Positions 9,071-17,116 of a stretch of 64,000 nt of DNA are shown here, one piece after another. The first letter of the stretch is position 1. Each line of letters starts with the position of its first letter. Source of the DNA: Raineyella sp964402325 (lineage in GTDB: Bacteria > Actinomycetota > Actinomycetes > Propionibacteriales > Propionibacteriaceae); contig CAYOBI010000001.1 of NCBI GenBank assembly GCA_964402325.1, positions 90,567 through 154,566 on the forward strand. Reading direction: 5' to 3'. Made by a program: the position numbers and the translations under genes. The notes under the pieces are model-generated. The model saw only the letters and a list, made by a program, of their open reading frames with translations. It had not been told where the DNA came from and did no database searches.

Positions 9071-10415
9071 GACCAGGACGGGGGGCGTACGTCGCCCGTT
9101 GCACCACCGGTTCGGGCGTCGGGCCCGGATCTGGTCGTGGGTGTCGTACGACTGGGGCTCCTCGGCCTTCCACTCGGTGATCGTCACCTTCGTCTTCGCC
9201 ACCTACCTCACCGGGACGGTGGCGGCGAAGGACGCGGTGATCAGCGGGGCGACCGCGCTGAGCATCTCCACCGCCATCGCCGGCGCGGTGATCGCCCTGA
9301 CCGCCCCGATCATGGGCCAGCAGGCCGACGGAGGCGGCCGGCGCCGCAGCCTCGCGGTGTGGACCGCGGTCGTGATCGCCGCGACGGCGGCGATGTACGC
9401 CGTCCGCCCCGAACCGGCCTACCTGCTGGGCGGCCTGGTGCTGCTCGGGATCGGCACGGTGGCCGCCGAGTTCAGCAACGTGTCGTACTACGCCATGCTC
9501 AAGCAGGTCGCCGGGGACGACGACATGGGCCGGATCTCCGGCTTGGGCTGGGCGATGGGCTACACGGGCAGCATCTTCCTGCTGCTGGTGGCCTACTTCG
9601 GCATCATCGCCAAGGACAACTGGTTCGGGGTGCCGTCGGCCGACGGCCTGGGCGTGCGGATCGTCTGTCTCGTGGTCGCCGCCTGGTACCTCGTCTTCGC
9701 CCTGCCGGTGTTCGTCGCCGTGCCCGATCCCGAGGGCGGCCCGAAGCCGCCACGCACCGGCCCGGTCGCCGCCTACCGCCGGCTGGTCCACGACGTCCGC
9801 GACCTGTGGCGCGACGACCCGGCCGCGGTGCGGTTCCTGATCGCCTCCGCGATCTATCGGGACGGGCTGGCCGCGGTGTTCACCTTCGGGGCCGTGCTGG
9901 CCGTCAGCGTCTACGGGATGCCGTCCAGCGGGGTGCTGATCTTCGGCGTGGCGGCCAACGTCGTCGCCGCCCTCGGGGCGGGCGCCGGTGGCCTGCTGGA
10001 GGACCGGTTCGGCGCCCGCCCGGTGATCCTGGGGTCGATCATCGGCCTGATCGGCGCGGCGACGACCCTGCTGTTCGTGCACGGCCTGGGCCTGTTCTGG
10101 GTGTTCGGCCTGGCCCTGTGCCTGTTCGTCGGGCCGGCCCAGTCCTCGTCGCGCTCGATGATGGCGCGGATGGCCCCGCTGGAGCGCCAGGGTCAGATGT
10201 TCGGCCTCTACACCACCTCGGGGCGGGCGGTGTCCTTCCTCTCCCCCGCCCTGTTCGGGCTGTTCGCCGGTCTGACCCACCAGGACCGCTGGGGCATCGT
10301 GGCGATCATCCTGGTCCTCGTCGCCGGGGCGGTCCTGCTGCTGCAGGTCCCGGCCGCCCAGGGAAGGTCCGGCGCGGTCTTGGCCCGGACCGCTACTCTG
10401 GACGTCGACCGGTAG
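9057..10415 (+). CDS. MFS transporter of the UMF1/Atg22-like family
   Basis: A 452-residue integral membrane protein with about 12 hydrophobic segments and a cytoplasmic N-terminal tail. SYDWGSSAF near residue 28 is the family hallmark (YDWxxSAF in Atg22-like effluxers), and QQADGGGRRRS matches the loop-2 MFS signature. The substrate is unknown; yeast Atg22 exports amino acids from the vacuole. It overlaps the phosphodiesterase gene by 14 bases, so the two are probably cotranscribed. No functional link between them is evident. Confidence 0.88.
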   Translation: MAGTETRTGGVRRPLHHRFGRRARIWSWVSYDWGSSAFHSVIVTFVFATYLTGTVAAKDAVISGATALSISTAIAGAVIALTAPIMGQQADGGGRRRSLAVWTAVVIAATAAMYAVRPEPAYLLGGLVLLGIGTVAAEFSNVSYYAMLKQVAGDDDMGRISGLGWAMGYTGSIFLLLVAYFGIIAKDNWFGVPSADGLGVRIVCLVVAAWYLVFALPVFVAVPDPEGGPKPPRTGPVAAYRRLVHDVRDLWRDDPAAVRFLIASAIYRDGLAAVFTFGAVLAVSVYGMPSSGVLIFGVAANVVAALGAGAGGLLEDRFGARPVILGSIIGLIGAATTLLFVHGLGLFWVFGLALCLFVGPAQSSSRSMMARMAPLERQGQMFGLYTTSGRAVSFLSPALFGLFAGLTHQDRWGIVAIILVLVAGAVLLLQVPAAQGRSGAVLARTATLDVDR

Positions 10416-10424
10416 GCAGGCCCC

Positions 10425-10450
10425 GGAACACTTCGGGACCGGCCGGCGTT
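10425..10450 (+). promoter_or_regulatory. SigR/SigH-type promoter candidate for rbpA
   Basis: GGAAC (10425-10429), an 18-base spacer, then GTT (10448-10450). This closely fits the actinobacterial thiol-oxidative-stress sigma factor consensus GGAAT-N18-GTT. It lies 33 bases before the rbpA ATG. Confidence 0.55.
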
Positions 10451-10483
10451 GACCGGTCGACCAGCAATCCTAGGAGGTAGCAG

Positions 10484-10873
10484 ATGGCTGATCGTTCTCT
10501 GCGAGGTTCCGGTCTCGGATCCAAGAGTTTCGAGGACGAGGTGGGTGTGGATTTCGCACCGCGCCAGGAAGTGGGCTTCGACTGCCCCCAGGGACACCAC
10601 TTCGAGATGATCTTCGCCGAGGAGGCCGAACTGCCGACGCTGTGGGAGTGCCCACGCTGCGGTCAGGAGGCCAAGCGGTCGGACGGCGTCGAGCCCGAGG
10701 TGAAGGAGACCAAGCCCCCGCGTACCCATTGGGACATGCTGCTGGAGCGTCGTTCGCTGGCCGACCTGGAGGAGCTCCTGTCGGAGCGTCTCGAGGAGGT
10801 CCGGACGTCCGGTGCCATCAGCACCGACGAGTACATGCGTCGGACGACCCCGCCGTCCAAGAAGCATCGCTGA
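10484..10873 (+). CDS. rbpA: RNA polymerase-binding protein RbpA
   Basis: A 129-residue transcription factor that binds RNA polymerase and group 1/2 sigma factors and stabilises the open complex. Visible features are the N-terminal SLRGSGLGSKSFE, a compact zinc-ribbon-like core (CPQGH ... CPRCG, so metal binding is plausible as in the Streptomyces protein), a basic linker, and the sigma-interaction helix ending in ELLSERLEEVR. A strong AGGAGG at 10472-10477 sets the ATG. It is convergent with the mannosyltransferase gene, the same arrangement as Rv2050-Rv2051c of M. tuberculosis. Confidence 0.95.
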   Translation: MADRSLRGSGLGSKSFEDEVGVDFAPRQEVGFDCPQGHHFEMIFAEEAELPTLWECPRCGQEAKRSDGVEPEVKETKPPRTHWDMLLERRSLADLEELLSERLEEVRTSGAISTDEYMRRTTPPSKKHR

Positions 10874-10891
10874 CCCGTCCCCGCGACGCCA

Positions 10892-10922
10892 CGAGCCCCG
10901 GACCTCTGCGGTCCGGGGCTCG
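10892..10922. terminator. Bidirectional terminator between rbpA and ppm1
   Basis: A perfect 13-bp stem (CGAGCCCCGGACC / GGTCCGGGGCTCG) with a TCTGC loop, placed between two convergent stops. It can serve both strands. Confidence 0.85.
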
Positions 10923-10944
10923 CGGGGTTCAGGGGTCGCGGGGT

Positions 10945-11760
10945 TCAGGCGGCGGGGGTGACCCCGGGGCGGCCCTTGCCGGTGAGGCGGCGCAGCTGGG
11001 CGCCGCGACGCTTCAGACCCCAGGCGGTGGTCCGGGCGAGTGACTCGAAGAAGATGCTCTTGTCCAGCTTGGACTCGCCGAACTGGCGCTCCTCGAAGGT
11101 GATCGGCACCTCGACGACGGAGTGGCCGGCCTCGATCGTGTTGATCGTCATGTCGGTCTGGAAGAAATAGCCGGCGGCGGCGATGTTGTCCAGGCCGATG
11201 TCGCGCAGCGTCTGGGCCCGGAAGACGTTGTAGCCGCCGGTGATGTCCTTGACCCGTACGCCCAGCAGGATCCGGGTGTAGAGGTTGCCGGCGCGCGACA
11301 GGTACTCGCGCGACTTCGGCCAGTTGATCACCGAGCCGCCCGGCACCCAGCGCGACCCCTTGACCATATCGGCCCGGCCGAGGGCCTCCAGCAGCCGCGG
11401 CAGCTCCTCGGGCCGGTGCGACCCGTCGGCGTCCATCTCCACCAGCACGTCGAAGTTCTGCTCGAGCCCCCACCGGAACGCCGCGACGTACGCCGCGGCG
11501 AGCCCCTCCTTGCCCTTGCGGTGCAGCACGTGGATCTGGCCGTCCGCTCCCGCCATCCGGTCGGCGATGTCACCGGTGCCGTCCGGGGAGTTGTCGTCCA
11601 CCACGACCACGTCGGCCGACGGGACGGCGGCGCGCAGTCGCCCGACGATCGACTCGATGTTCTGGGCCTCGTTGTAGGTGGGGATGCAGACCAGGACCCG
11701 GCGGTCCGACCCCTCCGGGGTCTGCTGGGCGGTGCTGGTCCGGGTGGTGGGTTCAGTCAT
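10945..11760 (-). CDS. Polyprenol-phosphate mannosyltransferase (Ppm1-like GT2)
   Basis: A 271-residue GT2 enzyme predicted to transfer mannose from GDP-mannose to polyprenol phosphate. The product feeds lipomannan-type glycolipids and protein O-mannosylation outside the membrane. Motifs: CIPTYNEAQNI, VVDDNSPDGTGD (GT-A site), EMDADGSHRP (metal DxD region) and DITGGYNVFR. There is no N-terminal acyltransferase domain, unlike the mycobacterial Ppm1 fusion, and no clear membrane segment. Convergence with rbpA repeats the mycobacterial order. The hotdog gene ends 9 bases upstream, so the two are probably cotranscribed. Confidence 0.88.
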   Translation of the reverse strand: MTEPTTRTSTAQQTPEGSDRRVLVCIPTYNEAQNIESIVGRLRAAVPSADVVVVDDNSPDGTGDIADRMAGADGQIHVLHRKGKEGLAAAYVAAFRWGLEQNFDVLVEMDADGSHRPEELPRLLEALGRADMVKGSRWVPGGSVINWPKSREYLSRAGNLYTRILLGVRVKDITGGYNVFRAQTLRDIGLDNIAAAGYFFQTDMTINTIEAGHSVVEVPITFEERQFGESKLDKSIFFESLARTTAWGLKRRGAQLRRLTGKGRPGVTPAA

Positions 11761-11769
11761 TGTTCCGTG

Positions 11770-12372
11770 TCATTCCTCGTTGTGGTCGGCTGCGGCCTGG
11801 GAGCGCGACCGCAGGTCCGCGGCGCGCTTCTCGATCTGTTCGCGAGCGTCCCGGGTCCACCGGAGCCAGGTGTCCTGAAGGTCCTTCAGACCCGCCTTGG
11901 CGTCGCGCTCCGGACGGTCGGGGACGTCGGCGACCTGGGTGCCCCAGGGCGCCGGGGGCTCCGGCAGCGGGTTCGCCACGACCACCGTCGCCGTCGCCCG
12001 GGCGACCACGAGGGGCCGTTCGAGGACGTACGAGGCCGTGGGGGCCAGCTTCGGATTGTCGTCGAGGCGCTGTGCCTCGCGGCAGACCACCCGGGCCTCC
12101 ATCCCCAGCTCGCGGCTGGTGCTGCCCACCCCCACGACGAACGCCTCGACCTCCAGCACGTCACCCGCGTAGATCGGGGCGAGGAAGTCGATCTCGTCGT
12201 ACGCCACGACGGCGCCCTCGTCGGAGTCGGTGCGGATGCACACCTCGGTGGCCGCATCGGACAGCAGCGACATCGTGTACGAATGATCGACCTGGCTGCC
12301 CGAATAGTGGGTGTGGTTGTGGCCGACGTACCGACTGTGCGTGACGGTGAGGCCGATGCGGGGATCGCTCAT
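11770..12372 (-). CDS. Hotdog-fold protein resembling 3-aminobutyryl-CoA ammonia-lyase (Kal)
   Basis: A 200-residue protein. Its N-terminal half carries HYSGSQVDHSYTMSLLSDAA, TEVCIRTDSDEGAVVAYDE and FLAPIYAGDVLEVEAFVVGV. As I recall it, this is close to Kal, the hotdog ammonia-lyase of lysine fermentation, including the HY-G--VD and DEG segments. The C-terminal 60 residues are charged and helical and have no counterpart I recognise. It might act on a beta-amino-acyl-CoA, or simply be a thioesterase-type hotdog protein; no other lysine-fermentation gene is in the window. Upstream frames run open by chance, but the ATG at 12372 fits the fold. Confidence 0.65.
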   Translation of the reverse strand: MSDPRIGLTVTHSRYVGHNHTHYSGSQVDHSYTMSLLSDAATEVCIRTDSDEGAVVAYDEIDFLAPIYAGDVLEVEAFVVGVGSTSRELGMEARVVCREAQRLDDNPKLAPTASYVLERPLVVARATATVVVANPLPEPPAPWGTQVADVPDRPERDAKAGLKDLQDTWLRWTRDAREQIEKRAADLRSRSQAAADHNEE

Positions 12373-12513
12373 GGCTACACGATAACCGGTCGGCACCCGC
12401 GGTCCGGGCCCGGCTCTCCGCGAGGCCGGTGTGACCCGGGACGGGTCCCGCGCCGGCGCCGACGGTTGCCGGGAGCGGTGGCGGGCGCCCCGGCGGGGCG
12501 GCAGGATGACTCC

Positions 12514-13446
12514 ATGGCCACGCCGCAGCTGCTCGTCGTCGACACCTCCTACCTCTTCTTCCGGGCCTTCTACGGGGTGCCCTCGTCGCTGCGCGGCCCT
12601 GCCGGGGAGCCGATCAACGCCCTGCGCGGCACCCTGGAGACGATCGCCCGGCTGCTGGAGGAACAGTCCCCCACCCACCTGGCCTGCGCGTGGGACCAGG
12701 ACTGGCGACCGCAGTGGCGGGTCGACCTGCTGGCCTCCTACAAGACGCATCGGGTGGCCGCCGACGGGCACTCGGAGGAGATCCCCGCGGACCTGCTCGG
12801 GCAGATCCCGGTGATCCACCGGCTGCTCACCGCGCTGGGCCTGCCGGTCCTCGGGGCGGCCGGGGCGGAAGCCGACGACGTGATCGGCACCCTGGTGGCC
12901 GTCTTCGCCGGCACCGGGTCGGTCCGGGTGGCCAGCGGCGACCGCGACTTCACCCAGCTCGTCGACGACACCGCCGGGGTCGGCCTGCTCACCCCGGTGG
13001 GACGTACGCCGGGGTGGCGCGCGGTCCAGGAGCCGGAGGTGCTCGAGTCGTACGGCGTCCGACCCGGCGCATACGTGGAGCTGGCCAGCCTGCGCGGGGA
13101 CACCTCGGACGGCATCCCCGGCGTCCCCGGGATCGGTGACCGGACCGCTGCCCGGCTGTTGGACCGCTACGGCGACCTGGCGGGCGTCCGCCGGGCGGCG
13201 GCCGACGGTGCGGTGACGAAGGGGGGTCTCACCCAGCGGCAGGCGGAGTCCATCCGGGCCGCCGCGGACTACCTCGACGTGGCGCCTCGGGTGATCCGGA
13301 TCCGGCGGGACCTGCCGCTCGGGGTCGGCCCGGACGACCTGCTGTTGCCCCGTGCGGTGGCCGACCCGGCCGGCTGGGACCGACTGGTGGCCGGGCACGG
13401 TCTCGGCTCCCCCGCCGCCCGCCTGCTCCGGGCCCTCGGCCTGTGA
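12514..13446 (+). CDS. 5'-3' exonuclease (FEN/PolA N-terminal domain type)
   Basis: A 310-residue structure-specific nuclease resembling the 5' nuclease domain of DNA polymerase I, likely acting in flap removal and repair. VVDTSYLFFRAFYG is the N-terminal metal site. GAEADDVIGTL and ASGDRDFTQLV hold further acidic residues, and LRGDTSDGIPGVPGIG is the H3TH region. A stand-alone copy next to a separate PolA is typical of Actinobacteria (Rv2090 in M. tuberculosis). The gene is divergent from the hotdog gene. The ATG at 12514 begins right at the conserved fold. Confidence 0.92.
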   Translation: MATPQLLVVDTSYLFFRAFYGVPSSLRGPAGEPINALRGTLETIARLLEEQSPTHLACAWDQDWRPQWRVDLLASYKTHRVAADGHSEEIPADLLGQIPVIHRLLTALGLPVLGAAGAEADDVIGTLVAVFAGTGSVRVASGDRDFTQLVDDTAGVGLLTPVGRTPGWRAVQEPEVLESYGVRPGAYVELASLRGDTSDGIPGVPGIGDRTAARLLDRYGDLAGVRRAAADGAVTKGGLTQRQAESIRAAADYLDVAPRVIRIRRDLPLGVGPDDLLLPRAVADPAGWDRLVAGHGLGSPAARLLRALGL

Positions 13447-13470
13447 CCCCCTGAGGAGAAGGAAACCGTC

Positions 13471-14142
13471 ATGAGCCATCCCGCCACCGAACCCGTGGCC
13501 ATCACCCGGATCGCGACCCGATACGCCCGGCCCGGGCGCGAGCAGGAGTACGAGGAACTGGTCCGGGAGATGTTCACCCTGATGCGGCAGAAGCCGGGCT
13601 TCCTGGGTGCTGACCTGATCCCGCCGGAGCAGGCCGGCGATCCCTACCACGTGGTGGTGCGATACCACGACGAGGCCGGCTTCGCGGCCTGGGACGACAG
13701 CCCGGAGCGGGCCGATGTGCTGGGCCGGATGCACGCAGTCGCCGAGGGCGAGCCGGTTCATCGGCGACTCACCGGCCTCGAGGCCTGGTTCGAGCCGGCA
13801 GTGGTTCCGGCCAGCATGAATCCGCCGAAGGATCGGATGGCTCTGGTGACCTGGATCGGGATCTGGCCCACCGCGACCTTCTTCATCTGGCTGCTCAGCA
13901 CGCTGCCGTTGCTGCCGGACGGTCGCCCGCTGCTGGCGCCGGTGCCGTTCCTGGTCCGGACTGCTGCCATCACCGTCTGCATCACCGTGGCGATGACCTA
14001 CCTGGTGATGCCGCGGCTGCTGACCCCGCTGTTCAAGGGTTGGCTGGCCACGGGTGCCCAGAAGGCCGCCGCGAAGCAACAGGCGGAGACCGGGCGGGCG
14101 ACTGATCGACAATCCGACGGTGGGCCGGCCGTCGGTCGTTAG
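13471..14142 (+). CDS. Antibiotic biosynthesis monooxygenase-domain protein with two membrane helices
   Basis: A 223-residue protein. Residues 10-105 look like an ABM dimeric ferredoxin-like domain (ITRIATRYARPGREQEYEELV, later HVVVRYHDEAGFAAW). Two membrane segments follow, roughly 125-145 and 160-185, then a charged tail rich in Lys, Gln and Ala. The same ABM plus two-helix layout occurs in uncharacterised bacterial proteins; no reaction is known. GAGGAGAAGG 10 bases upstream sets the ATG. The gene follows the exonuclease by 24 bases and precedes the minisatellite. Confidence 0.75.
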   Translation: MSHPATEPVAITRIATRYARPGREQEYEELVREMFTLMRQKPGFLGADLIPPEQAGDPYHVVVRYHDEAGFAAWDDSPERADVLGRMHAVAEGEPVHRRLTGLEAWFEPAVVPASMNPPKDRMALVTWIGIWPTATFFIWLLSTLPLLPDGRPLLAPVPFLVRTAAITVCITVAMTYLVMPRLLTPLFKGWLATGAQKAAAKQQAETGRATDRQSDGGPAVGR

Positions 14143-14194
14143 ACCACACACGGAACCCTGAGACACAGCGTGTTCGGACCGGGACGGGGCCGGC

Positions 14195-14434
14195 CGACGC
14201 TCCAGAAACGGCGACGCTCCAGAAACGGCGAGGCTCCAGGAACGTCGAGNNNNNNNNNNNNNNNNNNNNNNNNNNNNNNNNNNNNNNNNNNNNNNNNNNN
14301 NNNNNNNNNNNNNNNNNNNNNNNNNNNNNNNNNNNNNNNNNNNNNNNNNCGACGCTCCAGAAACGGCGACGCTCCAGAAACGGCGAGGCTCCAGGAACGT
14401 CGAGGCTCCAGAAACGGTGAGGCTCCAGGAACGT
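14195..14434. repeat. 17-bp tandem repeat array, interrupted by an assembly gap
   Basis: Head-to-tail 17-bp units of two main types, CGACGCTCCAGAAACGG and CGAGGCTCCAGGAACGT. Three full units plus 4 bases lie left of the gap (14195-14249) and five units right of it (14350-14434). The gap is 14250-14349. The 55 bases left of the gap are identical to the first 55 bases to its right, so the copy number is unresolved. Long open frames across the array are by-products of a 17-bp period without stops. Confidence 0.9.
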
Positions 14435-14758
14435 CGATGGTGGTGAGTACCCGGACGGAGCCCGGAACCCACCACCATCGACGGGGCCGACGAACAGGCT
14501 CATCACACCTCTGACGAGGTGTCCTCGTACCTGTCCGCCCGGACCCTGATTCCGCCGATCTCCTTGCGGGGATCGCCCCCCGAGCAGGAGGGACACTACT
14601 GAACCGGGCCGGCTGGGAACAGACCCTGAAGCGAAGATCCCCCGAACGGGGGTGATCAGCAGGTCGTGACAGCCGGACCGGAATCCTGTCCACACAGGCA
14701 TACCTGACAGAGATCTCGCCGTTCTCGTCATTCCGGCGTCGGCGGGTAGCGGCCTTAA
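14435..14758. other. Gene-free region with hairpins after the repeat array
   Basis: I see no credible gene here. An 11-bp inverted repeat (14435-14445 with 14470-14480) abuts the last repeat unit. A 7-bp hairpin ACACCTC/GAGGTGT follows near 14506. GATCCCCCGAACGGGGGTGATC near 14635 could terminate the leftward kinase transcript. Confidence 0.5.
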
Positions 14759-16036
14759 TCAGTCGTTCGTCGACGACTCGGCATCGCCGTCCTGATCGGC
14801 GGCCCCGTCGTGCGAGAGCGCTGTGTGACGCGGTGACACCGGCCGCCCGGTCGGGATGCGCACGGTCACGGTCCATCGCCGGCCGTCCGTCCCGGCGTTG
14901 AAGGAGCCACCCAGCCGGACGGCTCGCGCCTCCATGTTCAGCAGCCCGTGGTGCCCCCTCGACCCCAGAGGCCTGTCGGTCTGCGGTTCCTCTGCGGACA
15001 GGGTGTTGGAGACCTCCATCAGCACCGTCTTCTCGATGACCCGGACTTCCAGCGCCACCCGGGCCGACCGTGGCGAATGACGCAGAATGTTCGTCGTGCA
15101 CTCCTGAAGGATCCGGATGCACTCGATCTGGATCGCGGGCGAGATCTCGACGGCCGTAGCATCGCCGACGAGGCTGACCTTGCGTCCGCTGCTGCGGAGC
15201 ACATCGACCAGGTCTCCCAGCTCCTTGCCGAGGTCGATCGATGCGGTGGCCTGGTCGAGAGGAATGCGGTTCTCCAGGACGTCGACGATGTGATGCATGG
15301 CGAGGATGGCTTCGTCCAGAGCTGCGCGTGCTGCGGAGAGGTCTTCGGTCGTCGTTGCCGACGTGGCACGCGTACCTGAGTCCTCGGTGGCTCCGGAGGT
15401 GGCAAGTCTCTGGACCCGAAGCGCGGCGCGGGTCAGCGCATGCCCGATCGCGTCATGGATCTCCCTGGCGAGGAGCAGTAGCTCCTGCCCGTACGACTGC
15501 TGCTCGAGCTCCTGTATGCGCGCCAACTGATGGGCGTGCTGGTCCCGTTGGGAGAAATACCGTCGCCCGAAGATACCGATCGACGTGGCCAAGAAGACAA
15601 CAGCAAGGAGGAGAGCCAGGAATTGGACGCGATGGACCGGGTTGAACAGCACCGCGGCCACAGCTATCCAGACTGTGGCCCATCCCCAGACGAGCATCAC
15701 CCAGTGGCGTCCGCCCAGGGCAGTGATCGTCAGGATTCCCGCCAGAATCAGCGACGGGGTCCATTCGTTGTCCGTCCAGTAGAAGGTCAGCGCGATGGAC
15801 GGCACCGTGGAGAGCAGGAACCATTTGGGCGCCCACACCGCGGTGAGGAACGACGCATAGGCGAACACCCAGAGGCTGATGACTTCCAGTGGTGTCCTGC
15901 CGGTGAGGCCACCGGCGGTGAAGAAGACCAGTACGGTGTCGGCGACGAGGACGGCAACGATCAGTGCGGTGATGGTGATCTTGAGCCTGCGGTCTGCGAG
16001 ACGCATTCCCCAGCCGGGCAGTGGACTTGTGTTCAT
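14759..16036 (-). CDS. Sensor histidine kinase, NarL/LuxR-partner (HisKA_3) type
   Basis: A 425-residue membrane kinase. Six hydrophobic segments occupy roughly residues 18-165, with no large extracellular domain. A helical linker leads to the HisKA_3 box REIHDAIGHALTRAALR, with phospho-accepting His194. The N-box is QECTTNILRHS and the G-box is GSRGHHGLLNMEARA. The N-terminal architecture is like kinases that sense small hydrophobic or peptide ligands in the membrane. The ATG at 16036 lies in the stop codon of a 72-codon ORF (ATGA overlap), so translation is coupled. The LuxR-type regulator encoded divergently at 16430 is the obvious partner. Confidence 0.9.
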   Translation of the reverse strand: MNTSPLPGWGMRLADRRLKITITALIVAVLVADTVLVFFTAGGLTGRTPLEVISLWVFAYASFLTAVWAPKWFLLSTVPSIALTFYWTDNEWTPSLILAGILTITALGGRHWVMLVWGWATVWIAVAAVLFNPVHRVQFLALLLAVVFLATSIGIFGRRYFSQRDQHAHQLARIQELEQQSYGQELLLLAREIHDAIGHALTRAALRVQRLATSGATEDSGTRATSATTTEDLSAARAALDEAILAMHHIVDVLENRIPLDQATASIDLGKELGDLVDVLRSSGRKVSLVGDATAVEISPAIQIECIRILQECTTNILRHSPRSARVALEVRVIEKTVLMEVSNTLSAEEPQTDRPLGSRGHHGLLNMEARAVRLGGSFNAGTDGRRWTVTVRIPTGRPVSPRHTALSHDGAADQDGDAESSTND

Positions 16037-16251
16037 GGTCTCCGATCGGTGCAGGGTGATGAGGATATCGCCAAGGAACACAACCACGGAAAGATCTGGC
16101 AGAGGTCGGGCGAGCCGCCGTCTCCCGCAGATGTGGTCACCGCCAGTGGTGGTGACCACACGGGCTGCGATCCTGGGACCCCCGCCGGGATCGCCGGCTG
16201 GCCGGTGACCATCTGCGCGATGCTGAGGACGGTGACGACGACCATTTTCAT
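16033..16251 (-). CDS. Small ORF, candidate exported peptide coupled to the histidine kinase
   Basis: A 72-residue ORF: MKMVVVTVLSIAQMVTG as a short signal-like N-terminus, a Pro/Ser/Gly-rich middle, then a C-terminal part with three Cys (SPDLCQIFPWLCS ... SPCTDRRP). GGGAG sits 8 bases before the ATG, and a promoter-like TTGACG-N18-TAGACC lies 38 bases upstream. Its TGA overlaps the kinase ATG. These signals argue that it is translated. It might be a precursor peptide sensed by the kinase, or only a leader ORF that couples translation. I do not recognise a homologue. Confidence 0.5.
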   Translation of the reverse strand: MKMVVVTVLSIAQMVTGQPAIPAGVPGSQPVWSPPLAVTTSAGDGGSPDLCQIFPWLCSLAISSSPCTDRRP

Positions 16252-16288
16252 GACTGTTCTCCCGATCGGATCCCCTGAGAGCCGCAGA

Positions 16289-16318
16289 GGTCTATCCGGA
16301 CGGGTCCGGGATCGTCAA
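16289..16318 (-). promoter_or_regulatory. Promoter candidate for the peptide-kinase operon
   Basis: On the minus strand TTGACG (16318-16313), 18 bases, then TAGACC (16294-16289). It lies about 38 bases upstream of the small ORF's ATG. Confidence 0.45.
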
Positions 16319-16429
16319 GCTTCGATCCTCTCGCTCGGTGGCATTCTTCCACGACACGGCGCGGTCGGAGCTCGACCGACGGTGTGCATCGGTGCCGGTG
16401 GTCGTGATCGAAAGGCTAGGCTCCTCGGC

Positions 16430-17101
16430 ATGGACAAGATCCTGGTCGTCGAGGACGAAGATGAACTGCGCGCCCTCATGGTCGATCTGGTCCGCAGGGA
16501 GGTGCCGGCGGCCGACGTCCGAGGCGCCGCCTCCGGGGAGGAGGCCATCGCGGCCTGTGACGGCGAGGCATGGGATCTGGTGTTGATGGACATCAGGATG
16601 CCGGGGATCGGTGGGGTCGATGCCACCAAGCAGATCGTGTCCCGTCACCCGGACGCTCGGGTGGTGATGATGACCAGTGTCGAGGACTCTCGCACCGTAC
16701 GGCTCAGCGTCGCTGCCGGGGCGCGAGGCTACGTGGTCAAGGGGCTGTCCGGACGGCTGGAGGCGGTGGTCCACCGGGCGCTCGGTGACGCCCCGGTGTC
16801 ATCCGAGGCCCTCGACACGCTGATGGACCACGCCCGCCAGACCACCTACGCGTTGACGCCCGGGTTCAAGCCGCTCACCGCCCGCGAGCGGGAGGTCTTC
16901 TGGCTGATGGCCGACGGCCTGTCCAACAAGCAGATCGCACATCGCCTGGTCCTCAGTCCGAACACCGTCAAGGATCACATCACGAGCATCCTGGTGAAGT
17001 GCCGGGTCTCCACCCGAGCCGCTGCCATCGTCGCGGCCCGGGAGAACGGGTTGATCGATCTCACCGAGCGATCCCGCGGCCAGCGGGTCGATGACCGGTG
17101 A
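16430..17101 (+). CDS. Response regulator, NarL/LuxR family
   Basis: A 223-residue DNA-binding regulator. The receiver domain (residues 1-120) has the acidic pocket VVEDEDE, phospho-acceptor Asp54 in LVLMDIRMPG, and Lys in GYVVKGLSG. The C-terminal LuxR helix-turn-helix is at 145-205 (LTAREREVFWLMADGLSNKQ, NTVKDHI). The gene is divergent from the peptide-kinase operon. The 178 bases between the two start regions probably contain both promoters and the regulator's own site. No strong ribosome binding site precedes the ATG, and I see no clear palindrome. Confidence 0.93.
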   Translation: MDKILVVEDEDELRALMVDLVRREVPAADVRGAASGEEAIAACDGEAWDLVLMDIRMPGIGGVDATKQIVSRHPDARVVMMTSVEDSRTVRLSVAAGARGYVVKGLSGRLEAVVHRALGDAPVSSEALDTLMDHARQTTYALTPGFKPLTAREREVFWLMADGLSNKQIAHRLVLSPNTVKDHITSILVKCRVSTRAAAIVAARENGLIDLTERSRGQRVDDR

Positions 17102-17116
17102 CGACCGGGCCGACGA

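Noticed and set aside
11770..14478. A 902-codon minus-strand open frame through the exonuclease gene and the repeat array
   Set aside because: Only the last 200 codons match a protein family. The rest is antisense to real genes or runs through the 17-bp repeats and the gap.
14170..14514. Repeat-peptide open frames across the minisatellite, resembling a short repeat protein
   Set aside because: The period of 17 bp shifts frame each unit and the assembly gap is inside. No start signal or conserved residue is present.
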